Source of the DNA: Plutella xylostella
Lineage: Eukaryota; Arthropoda; Insecta; Lepidoptera; Plutellidae
Length of the DNA stretch: 64,000 nt
Assembly (NCBI RefSeq): GCF_932276165.1
Contig: NC_064007.1
Coordinates: 6,520,001 to 6,584,000, forward strand
Direction of reading: 5' to 3'
Position numbers and translations under genes: made by a program
Notes under the pieces: generated by a model
Told to the model about the DNA's origin: nothing
The model's database searches: none
What the model saw: only the letters and a program-made list of their open reading frames with translations
Part shown: in pieces, positions 11,122-21,100 of the stretch
Position numbering within the stretch: the stretch's first letter is position 1
Layout of the letters: each line of letters opens with the position of its first letter

Positions 11122-12535
11122 TTATAATATATATAGCTGGATTACCACTCACTCACTCATTGACATAGTAGTTCTCCCAGAAGGAGCCATTTTTTGATAT
11201 GAAAATGTTTTAGGGAAATGTACAGGGTGCTCGGGTGAGTAGAGAAAAACCTCGACTTTAAAAAAAAAGTGGTAAAAAAAAATATTTTTTTTTGTTCCTC
11301 TTTTTTGGTGACCATACATTTTTTTATATTTTGAGGGTGTGTTAAGAGTGTCTGACAGATTATAAAAAAAATATAAAAAAATAAAAAAACAAAATGGCGG
11401 CCGAGTTGCAGTGAAGCAAAGTTTAGGGCGTGTCAGACCCGACTTGAGGTGAATTGATCTCCATGAAGGGGGGGAGGTGGGGGGATGGTGTTTTTTGTAA
11501 ACGGTGGGGCACATGATGAAATTTAAGGGAAAATTCCAAAAAATGTTTTTTTTTAATCGCGGGGGGAGGGGAGATTTTTTTATAAAAACGTGTTTTTTCG
11601 GGGATTTTCAAAGCATTTTTTTATTGTGTTCGAGGCATTTGACAGGTTTGACTTGTATGGAGCGGTTGTGTAGTTTGACGAGTAGAGTTGCCATGCGAAA
11701 GAATTTTCCCCATTTTTAGGGTAAATTTCGAGATTTTCCCCAAAAACATGAAAAGTAGAAATGGCCACTTTTGATTTTAAAATTTGATGCAGTTTTGTCG
11801 GCAAGACCCGCACTAATGACATTTGACCATTTTTATTACTTTCGACTGGCAACCCTGAGCGATAGGCGAGATTATATTTTTTCGGATTTTTTTACGTCGA
11901 CCCAACTTGAGGTGAATTGATCTCCCAGAAGGGAGGCAGGTGGGGTGATGATTTTTTTTGTACACGGTCTGATGTATGGTGCAGTTTATGGGAAAATTCC
12001 GAAAAGTTGAAAAAACTAAATGGCAGACTGCTTTGGCGGCCATTTTGTAAAAGTGACTTTTTTTCACGATTTTTGATTGGATTTTTCACATGTTTAGAGT
12101 GGTTGGGGAGATTTGTCTTGTATCGCGCATTTGTGTAGTTTGTTGGGTAGACTATACCAGTTAAATAAAATTTCCCCATTTTTAGGGAAAATTTTGAGAT
12201 TTTTCCCAAAAACCTGAAAAATAGAAATAACCGTTTTGGATTTTAAAAAATGATGCAGTTAAGTCAGAAAAGCTCATACTAATGACATTTGACTATTTTT
12301 ATTACTTTCGGCTGGCAACCCTGAGAAATACGGGAGATTATATTTTTGAAAAAGTTCGACGTCGATTCAAGTTGAGGTGAATTGATCTCCCAGAAGGGGG
12401 GGAGGTGGGGTGATGTTTTTCTTTGAACATGGTTGGATATATGGTGAAATTCATGGGAAAATTCCGAAAACTGCAACAATCAAAATGGCGGATGAAGTGG
12501 CAGCCATTTTGTAAAAGAGATATTTTACATGTTTT
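11122..12535. repeat. 465-bp tandem repeats (three copies), unit 2
   Basis: Aligns with 4269-5680 at an offset of about 6850, with point differences and small indels, including the same three starts of the TTGAGGTGAATTGATCTCC block. Confidence 0.8.
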
Positions 12536-13960
12536 AAGGCTATTTCACAGTTTTCCAGTGGTCTGACAGTTTTGAGACGTATACGCGTATTTTGAAGAGC
12601 GCGTTTGTGTGTTTAGGTACGCTTAATTTTTCTATGAAATAAAAACTCCCCATTTTAAAAGAAAAAAACAAAATTTCCCTAAACATGGGAAATTTTACAT
12701 AAATATGCAATTTATCGTTTTGTGATGGTCTGAGGGGATTCGAATGTATGGCGCGTTTGTGTAGTTAAATGCATGCAATTTTAATTAATAATAAAAACTC
12801 CTCACTTATAGGAAAAAAAAAACAAAATTTCCCTAAAAACATGGGAAAATGTACATAAATATGCAATTTTATCACTTTGAGATGGTCTGAGGGGTTTCGA
12901 ATGTATAGCGTGTTTGTGTAGTTAAATGCATACAACTTTAATTTAAAATAAAAACTCCCCACTTATTGGGAAAAAATAAAAATTTCCCTAAAAACGTATA
13001 AAAAATTACCAACATAGCAATTTCACCCCGTTGAAGTGGTGGAACAGATTTATGTTATATGGCGCATTTGTGTAGATAAATACAAAAAATAATTATTTAA
13101 AATAAAAACTCCCCACTTGTAGGGAAAAAAACAAATTTTTCCTAAAAACGTAGAAAAAATTACCAACATTAGCAATTTCACCCCTTTGAAGTGGTCGGAC
13201 AGATTTGTGGTATATGGCGCATTTGTGTAGATAAATACAAAGAATTATTTTTTTAAATAAAAACTCCCCACTTGTAGGGAAAAAAATCAAAATTACCCTA
13301 ATATAATGGGAAATTTAACATAAATATGCAATTGTATCCCTTTGAGATGGTCTGAGGGGTTTCAAATGTATAGCGCGTTTTATACAGTTAAATGCATAGA
13401 ATTTTAATTTAAAATAAAAACTTCTTACTTTTATGGAAAAAAATCAAAATTTCCCTAAAAACGTAGAAAAAATTACCAACATTAGCAATATCACCCCTTT
13501 GAAGTGGTCAGACAGATTTATGGTATATGGCGCATCTGTGTAGATAAATATAAACAATAATTATTTAATATAAAAACTCCCCACTTGTAGGGAAAAAATC
13601 AAAATTTCCCTAATAACGTAGAAAAAATTACCAACATTAGCAATTTCACCCCGTTGAAGTGGTCAGACAGATTTATGGTATATGGCGCATTTGTGTAGAT
13701 AAATACAAACAAAAATTATTTAAAATAAAAACTCCCCACTTTTAGGGAAAAAAAAACAAAATTTCCCTAAAAACGTAGAAAAAATTACCAACATTAGCAA
13801 TTTCACCCCTTTGAAGTGGTCAGACAGATTTATGGTATATGGCGCATTTGTGTAGATAAACACAAACAATTATTATTTAAAATAATAACTCCCTACTTTT
13901 AGGGGAAAACATATTTTCCCTAAAAACATACAAAATGTAAATCAACTTTACCACACACTT
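12536..13960. repeat. 155-bp satellite array, unit 2
   Basis: Nine monomers, the longest uninterrupted run in the window, ending in the same linker as the other units. Confidence 0.85.
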
Positions 13961-14630
13961 AAGTGCCGAGCGTAGCGAGGCCATAGTCCTTCTACAACCT
14001 ATACCAAAATAAAACCAGCCGAGCGCAGCGAGGCATCCGACAAGTAACCTTGCCATAAAGAAAATAATTCCGAGCGAAGCGAGGCATTACGTATCATAAT
14101 TATTAATACCAATAAAGAAAAACTTCGGGAAATGTCCCCTTTAAGAAGTGGAAAGCCGAGCGAAGCGAGGCAAAACAACCTAGACCTCAATCCAAAACCT
14201 AGAGAGTCGAGCGGAGCGAGGCAAAACTACTGAAATCAACAACCGAAAACCCGAAGAGCCGAGCGAAGCGAGGCTAAAGCGCAATAAATTCCTATGTTAC
14301 TGCAAATCCGAGCGAAGCGAGGTAAAACGATCAAAACTATCATTCCGAGACCTAGAGAGGAGCCGAGCGAAGCGAGGCTAAACTTCTTTAATCACTTGAG
14401 CGAGGCAAAACAATCCAAGCCATCATACCACAAACTTTGGAGAGCCGAGCGCAGCAAGGCAAAACATTTCAAAACATTGCACCACAACCACTGAAGAGCC
14501 GAGCGCAGCGAGGCAATACAACTTAAGTATACCCTACCGTAAAAATATAAGGGCCGAGCGAAGCGAGGCAAAACCTTTCAAACCACCAAAACCCAAACCC
14601 TGAATGGCCGAGCGAAGCGAGGCAACACTA
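13961..14630. repeat. GAGCCGAGCGAAGCGAGGC array, unit 2
   Basis: About 12 cores. Relative to the other units part of one spacer and a core are deleted near 14395, where CTTTAATCAC runs directly into TTGAGCGAGGC. Confidence 0.85.
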
Positions 14631-15050
14631 CTAATCTGAGAGCTGAATGTGGCAAATAATACTAAAGAATCCAATACTTGTGTACAAAAGATATCGCCTC
14701 GATACTAGGTAAAGTTCATGAAAAAGAAAGTTCATATAGGTAGGTAGTTTCTCTACTAAAAAACTCAGGAGTATAAGTGAATAATCGAGACGCTAGAAAA
14801 ACGCGCAAATGGCGGTTACTCAGATTTCCTCATCAACAAAACTAATCTGAGAGCTGAATGTGGCAAATAATACTAAAGAATCCAATATTTGTGTACAAAA
14901 GATATCGCCTCGATACTAGGTAAAGTTCATGAAAAAGAAAGTTCATATAGGTAGGTAGTTTCTCTACTAAAAAACTCAGGAGCATAAGTGAATAATCGAG
15001 ACGCTAGAAAAACGCTCGAATGGCGGTTACTCAGATTTATGAGGTGTTTT
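14630..15050. repeat. 211-bp tandem duplication in unit 2 spacer
   Basis: ACTAATCTGAGAGCTGAATG begins at 14630 and again at 14841, and the whole 211-bp stretch through CTCAGATTT is repeated with few differences. Units 0 and 1 carry one copy. Confidence 0.8.
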
Positions 15051-15928
15051 ATTAAAGAAGCCAACATTTGTATACAAAAAGATGTCACCTAGATAAACTA
15101 TAGGTAAAGGTATTATAGATACCTATAGTTATAATGGCTACATTTTTAAAGGGAAATCATAAGCAGTTAAAGCCAGTATTTTTCTTCCAAATTATTGGAA
15201 CATTAATGGGAAGAAAAACGCCAGAAAGAGTAGCTGCGTAATTGTAAAGCTGACCGATATTTATACTGAAAAAAACAGTTGTTAAAATAAAAGGAAAAGC
15301 ATCAATACCCACGTGATAACGAAATTCATACGGAAAATACAGTTTTGAAGGCAAAACAAAACACAAGAAAGAATTGCTACCGTATGTTCAAGTCAATACC
15401 GTGCTAAAATCGAAATTCATACTGAAAACTGTATCCCCCCCTGAAACAAAATCATCAGAACCCCTTTTATAACGAAATTCATACAGAAAACAGTTTTTAC
15501 TCGTAATCTAAAACAAAACACAACAAAGAATTGCTACGGTTTGTTCAAGTCAATACCCTTCTGAAACCAATATTCATACTGAAAACTGTAATCCCACCTG
15601 AAACAAAATAATCAGTAAGTACCCCTTTAATAAAGCAATTCATAGTGAAAAAATCGTTTTTAAGGCCTAAAAAATTGCAAGATAGATTTGCTACGGTATG
15701 TTAAAGTTAATACCCTACTGAAACCGAAATTCATACTGAAAAAACTGTTTCCCACGTCAAACAAAATCGTCAGGAACCCTTTTATTATAAAAAAAAACAT
15801 AGTGAACACAGTTTTTAAGGCATAACAAAACGCAAGAAAGATTTGCTACGGTATATTCAAGTCAATACCCTGCTGAAATGGAAATTCATACTGAAAACAG
15901 ACACCCACCTAAACCGAAAGTATCAAAG
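15051..15928. repeat. Spacer and about 150-bp repeat array, unit 2
   Basis: A spacer to about 15300 is followed by repeats with CAAGTCAATACC at about 15389, 15547 and 15859. Confidence 0.75.
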
Positions 15929-15929
15929 C

Positions 15930-15972
15930 ACCGCGCGGCTGCTTGCAGCCCGCGCCACAACGCGACCTCTAG
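15930..15972 (+). mobile_element. Helitron-like 3' terminus, unit 2 (outer end of the array)
   Basis: Same hairpin, with CTAG at 15969-15972 followed by T. No further unit follows; the next bases (TATTATAATATAG) lead into unrelated sequence, so this is taken as the outer 3' boundary. Confidence 0.7.
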
Positions 15973-16116
15973 TATTATAATATAGTTAAGTAGTTAGGTA
16001 CAGTAAGGGGCAGGTAAACCTGACCCCCCTCAGAAGCATTGTTAGTATGAGAGGATTTTTTTACAACACCCCCGTGTAAATTTTATTTAAGGTAAACGTA
16101 GCCATTAATGGTGTTT
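15973..16116. repeat. Dispersed repeat fragment
   Basis: TTTTTACAACACC, CGTGTAAATTTTATTTAAGG and TAAACGTAGC recur at about 32960-33010, so this is part of a dispersed repeat. Confidence 0.5.
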
Positions 16117-16697
16117 TTTTTAGGGTTCCGTAGCCAAAATGGCAAAAACGGAACCCTTATAGTTTCGTCATGTCCGTCTGTCCGTCTGTCCGTCTGTCAC
16201 AGCCGATTTACTCGGAAACTATAAGTACTACAGTGATGAAATTTGATGGGAATATGTGTTGTATGAACCGCTACAAAAATATGACACTAAATAGTAAAAA
16301 AAAGAATTGGGGGTGGGGCCCCCCATACATGTAACTGAGGGATGAAATTTTTTTTTTCGATGTACATACCCGTGTGGGGTATAAATGGAAAGGTCTTTTA
16401 AAATGATATAAAGTTTTCTAAAAAACATTTTTCTTAAAGTGAACGGTTTTTGAGATATCAGCTCTCAAAGTCGTAAAAAGTATGTCCCCCCCCCTCTATT
16501 TTTATAACTACGGGGTATAAAATTCTAAAAAAAATAGAGGTGATGCATGCTAATTAACTCTTTCAACGATTTTTGGTTTGATCAAAGTATCTCTTATAGT
16601 TTTTGAGATAGGTTGATTTAACTGTAATTTTGGTTAAGTTATTGTTGCTACGGAACCCTTTGTGCGCGAGCCCGACTCGCACTTGGCCGGTTTTTTA
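16117..16697 (+). mobile_element. Lepidopteran dispersed repeat (GGTTCCGTA ... CTCGCACTTGGCCGG)
   Basis: Starts with GGGTTCCGTAGCC and a GTCCGTCTGTCCGTCTGTC stretch, and ends CGGAACCC ... GCCCGACTCGCACTTGGCCGG followed by T. I recognise these ends as a common lepidopteran repeat; I cannot place it in a superfamily from sequence alone. Confidence 0.65.
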
Positions 16698-17008
16698 ACT
16701 TTGGTTTTAATTACCTACTATGCCTATTTAATTACCTGTCTATACCTACTTTGATTGTGTTGTACCGTGTTATTACACAAATAAAAGTGTCATTATGTGT
16801 ATTGTGCTTATAACTTAATAATTAGAAATGAGAGTAACCTGCCAAAAAACTGTTTTCACAGTTTGGCAGACATTTAATTGTAATACTCAGATGTATTTTT
16901 GATAATAAACATAAATTTAAAAAAATACCTACCTATTTCAAAATGGACAACTTATAAGGATTTGTCGTCATAATATTTTTTTGCTCACTTGAAAAGAGCT
17001 ATGCAACG
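16698..17008. other. AT-rich intergenic DNA
   Basis: No gene or structured repeat seen apart from short AT runs. Confidence 0.6.
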
Positions 17009-17017
17009 ATGTATGAC

Positions 17018-17754
17018 GGTTCTACCTTTTTTGGCATAAGATTTATTTGCCTAATCTCATATTGCATAGTAACGTTTGGTCAAAGTCTCGTTACGCCGAA
17101 AATCGTATGGCATAAATCTCGTTTAGTAAAAAGTTATTTCGCATAACATTGTTTAGCCTAATAATGGTATGGCCAAATCTTGAATAGCCTAATAATGCTA
17201 TGGCATAGGTTTATACAAAGTAATAATATTCGTTTGGCTTTAACTTTGACGGAACGTCTCCCTACATAGCGCAAACTGGTGCCTTGTATTGTTTCCGCTG
17301 TTTGGAAAACGCTCCGCTTTGGTTTTGATGAACATGTACACCTAACACGCTCCTCCTCGCTTTGCTCGTCGTCGCACCTATTTTTAGGTTTCAATCTCAT
17401 GGGGTTTGTAATAATTATATTGGTCGTTAACTTTCGATTTTTTGATCATACAACATCGTGATTTTCGGGATGTAGGAGAAAAATACCACAATTTGTACAT
17501 TTACTACATACTTAATATATTATTTATTAAGATAACATTAGGAGAAACAAGATTATACATAGGTATAGACGAACATAAATTTGAGCAACCGAAACTTAGG
17601 TGTTTAAAGATTGTGCCTAAAGAGTTTTAGACGAAACGAGCCTTATGCTACATAAGTCTTGGCAAAGTGATGGTTCGGCCAAAAAAGTTTAGACCATACG
17701 AGTTATGCGAAATGAGTTTTGGTCAATAAAGATTATGCGACATGAGCGGAACCC
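17018..17754. mobile_element. 737-bp DNA element with 15-16-bp phased motifs
   Basis: Flanked by a perfect 9-bp duplication ATGTATGAC (17009-17017 and 17755-17763). The termini are short inverted repeats (GGTTCTACC at left, GGAACCC at right). The left arm is a run of degenerate motifs of the type GCATAA, GCCTAA, GTCAAA spaced 15 or 16 bp; the right arm carries the same motif inverted at the same spacing. The centre holds a GC-rich block with GCTCCTCCTCGCTTTGCTCG, which is also the core of the minisatellite in the element at 27671. No coding capacity is visible. Confidence 0.7.
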
Positions 17755-17831
17755 ATGTATGACTCATCTTTATTGGACATGTCCCAAAACGCCCATCCTC
17801 TTTTAGACACTAAAACTATCATCAGTACGTA

Positions 17832-18041
17832 CGGTGGCCTGCGCCTAAAAGTATACAGGCAGAGTTTTAAAATAGCGATCCCTGATGATGAAGGAACCAG
17901 CTACATCTGTTATAAATCCAGGGATGTGTTGTGTGTGATGTGTGTAGCAGTGGTGTTTATGTGGATGTGCTTGAGCAGCATGTGAGCTTGAGATCGCTAT
18001 TTTAAAAACTCCGCCTGTATACTTTTAGGCGCAGGCCACCG
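17832..18041. mobile_element. 210-bp foldback MITE with TA duplication
   Basis: Arms of about 49 bp (17832-17880 and 17992-18041) are near-perfect inverted repeats with outer sequence CGGTGGCCTGCGCC. The element is flanked by TA on each side. The matching region 3' of protease gene 2 (about 33490-33515) lacks it, giving an empty site. It lies three bases beyond the stop of protease gene 1, so it is part of the presumed 3' UTR. A candidate polyadenylation signal AATAAA (minus strand, 17769-17774) lies beyond it. Confidence 0.85.
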
Positions 18042-18044
18042 TAC

Positions 18045-18191
18045 TTACTCGTACTTAAAAAATAATGAGAATTCGGAATACATTATCCAAATTGACGTTA
18101 CGAAGGCGAGTAGCATCAAACTGGTGACGTCAGCTGCCACAGCGGTGTTGTGACTGTTCTTATGCACAGCCACAACCTGATTTTGCCTTAC
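18045..18191 (-). CDS. Protease gene 1, exon 7 (hydrophobic tail)
   Basis: Acceptor ATCCCAG. Encodes VRQNQVVAVHKNS, then a hydrophobic stretch LMLLAFVTSIWIMY and the stop TAA at 18047-18045. A one-base deletion relative to gene 2 moves the stop three codons downstream. Confidence 0.8.
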   Translation of the reverse strand, partial: VRQNQVVAVHKNSHNTAVAADVTSLMLLAFVTSIWIMYSEFSLFFKYE

Positions 18192-21100
18192 CTGGGATAT
18201 TGAAAATTATAATGTAAATCGAGGGTATCAGCTTTCTACTTACCTACCTATTTTATACGTATTAAGAAGGTATGATAACAAAAATATTTTCTTGTTCGTC
18301 ATAAATAAATGTTAAGAGAAGAAACTCTTCAAGGGGGGGCATTCTCAGCCGTGGGGTGCAAGGCTTCAGTACAGTGGGGCACCGCCCCAAGGCTGTATAA
18401 TTCTATAATTTAATTAAACTACTTACAGTGCTGTTGATCCAGTCGGTGTAGCTAGAGACGCGCGTAGACACATGAGGGTAGAAGGAATCGCCGCATGCAA
18501 TCGCAAATGAGGTCACCCCAACCACCACCCCGTTGTACACCAAGGGACCACCTGAGTCACCCAGGCAAGTACCAGCTCCTGTAGGGGACAAACTCTTATT
18601 GTAAGCCGAGATATGTATGACGACTTGACGAGTCTGGAAAATACCCAACGTGTGTGGACGGACACAAACTTTCTCACAACTCGCAAACGCACTCGATAAT
18701 AATCGTCAAAGTCGTCAAGTGTCTGCATAAAGTCGGTCCAGCCTATCGACGAGTCGGATATACGAGCTTACCTCCAACACCAAGCAGCCCCGTGCAGAGC
18801 ATGTTGTTGACGTTGTTGTATGAGAAGAAGATCGAATAACGCGCGGCGCAGGTGTCTCGGTCCACCTTGCGCAGCCCCACGTGCCGCAGGCCGAGGGGGG
18901 TTGACTTGCTGCAGTTCTCCTACGGGGTATTACAGTAGTGGTACGAGTATAGGAAGCCGACCGAAATGATTCAGGGGCTCATTGCTGCATCATGCCAAAC
19001 ATGAGGTAGGTATATTTCCGTTTATTATCAAATAAGAAATTAGGTCATTACTTAGCTACATATAAATGCCGATAAAATCCACAAGGTGAAGTGTTTGATA
19101 CTCACATCAGTTCGTCCCCACCCGACAGCTACCACTGACGCGTTGTCCGGGACCACATACCCCCCCGGGGGGATGGCGGCTGGCTGCACCGAGCTGCTCC
19201 GGTAGTTGCTTTTACTGTCCGACAGCACCAACACTGCCACGTCGTTAAAAGGGAAGGTATAGCTCTCGTGAACCACGATCTTGGACGTCACATGCTCTGA
19301 GCCTCCGCGGTCATTGTAGGTAGATCCGACGCGAATGACAACTTTAGATGCCCTCAAGATGGTAGTGCCAGTAGCAGCTGTAGTGTCATTGATTTCTCTG
19401 GAAAGATTTCATAGGTATGGACCTAGGAGCTTTTGGAGATATGGATACCTAGATCATTCACTGTATGACTTGATACTGCAGTGGCAAAGGGTTCACGCCT
19501 GTAACACAATTCACATTGCTTCTCTTTTGGATTGACTATTTGATTTGATATTTTATATATTATTATATCCTAATCCTAACTAATATTATAAATGCGAAAG
19601 TCACTGTCTGACTCTCCTACTATAGAATAGATTTAACATATTAGGTTTTGTATTTATTTCAGACAAATGAAAAACTTTAATAGCGCGACGTAGGATTTCA
19701 TATTAATTGGCCTCGGTTCCATACAAGCTCTCTGTATTGCGCTTTTAGTGCCATCTGTTGGTTATATCCGGAACTGTCTGTCTGTCTGTAACTCTTTCAC
19801 GCCAAAACTACTGAACGGATTTGAATGAAATTTGGTATACATATGGTCGAGACCCTGAGAAAGAACATATGCTACTTTTTATTGCGAAACGGAGGTTGTA
19901 AGGGGTTAAAATGGGGGGTTGAAAGTTGTATGCGAATACTTAATTTTAAAAGATAAAAATATGACGGCTGACTGGCGTAGTGGTTAGTGACCCTGACTGC
20001 TATGCCGAAGGTCCCGGGTTCGATTCCCGGCCGGGTAGACCTTTTTTTAAATAAACTTTATATTTAAGCACTTGATGAGCAATAATTAAACATTTTGTTC
20101 TAGCGTTTTTGAAACTTCGACCTGTGAGTGGATGAAATAGGGGTTCATATTTTGTATGAAGTTCGTCATTTTTGAAGATAAAAACATTATATTTTGTATT
20201 TAGGCACTACATAATCACAAAAAAAAACCCAGTGTGGGGTGTAATATAGGGGTTGAAAGTTTTATGGGTGTTGAGTTTTAGAAGTTTAATTTATATAGTA
20301 GCTATGTCCGCTCTTAGATGGCGTTGTCGGGTGTTCGTATAGATCGCGGTATGGTTTGATTTTAGCTGATGTACTTATAGTTTGTATGTGTTTGCCACGT
20401 ATTTAACTGGATGAAGGCGCCTATCGGCGCCTCCCCCACAGTTAGGGTAAAGCTGAATAAGTTGATCAGTCAATCTTAGTGTTGAATGTGTATATGCCCA
20501 CAGATTCTGCTGAAAACTTGTTGAACTTTACGGAGTGTCTTTGTGAAGTGAACGCAGTTATAGAAAATAGCGATGTAGAGGCTGTTTATATATTAGGCGA
20601 CTTTAATGCTCATCCACATACTCTATTTTGCAATGAGATGTTGAACTTTTGTGCGGAACAACAGTGGAAATGTGCGGACTTTGAAATCCTTGGTATGGAC
20701 TCTGGGACATATACTTATGTAAGTGAATCTCATGGGACTAGACGATGGTTGGACCACTTTCTGGTGACGGAGTCAGCCTATAACACGATTACAGATGTTA
20801 AAGTATTGTACGATGTTTATTGGTCTGATCATTTACCTATTACATTTCAATGTAATCTAAGTGTGATAAGGAGAAAGGTGTATGCTGATGGTTATAATTG
20901 TAACAAAGTTATATGGGGCAATAGGGAGGGTGATGCGGTTAACAGTTATAAAGACTATTGTAACAGTTTTCTTAAAAACATTGATTTTCCATCAGAATTA
21001 AGATTTTGTTGTGATGATGTTTGTAACCAAATAGATCATAGAAAAATCATAGATAACATGTATAACAATCTGGTCACTGCAATTAGTCAGGCGGCCACAC

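Larger units (their letters stand above)
1..15972 (+). mobile_element. Tandem Helitron-like composite units (three copies, first one partial)
   Basis: Three copies of one modular unit lie head to tail, ending at 4268, 11121 and 15972. Each ends with a GC-rich hairpin and CTAG. The order inside is: 465-bp repeats, 155-bp satellite, GAGCGAAGCGAG array, spacer, 150-bp repeats, hairpin. Sequence at 1 is nearly identical to sequence at 5678, and 4300 matches 11150. Hairpin plus CTRR at the 3' end is the known Helitron signature; internal minisatellites are known from non-autonomous Helitron/Helentron elements such as DINE-1. Sequence after each internal CTAG (TTATATTATATAAAGCTGG-like) resembles lepidopteran Helitron 5' ends, but the exact 5' terminus is not fixed. 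No Rep/helicase gene is present, so the units are non-autonomous. Confidence 0.6.

Noticed and set aside
100..14000. Telomeric repeat, because TTAGGG-like words recur in the satellite
   Set aside because: The word occurs once per 155-bp monomer as part of a hairpin, not as tandem TTAGG.
19968..20040. Functional tRNA gene
   Set aside because: The B box is perfect but the acceptor and D-arm pairing do not form a cloverleaf, and it is embedded in dispersed repeat. Called a SINE head.
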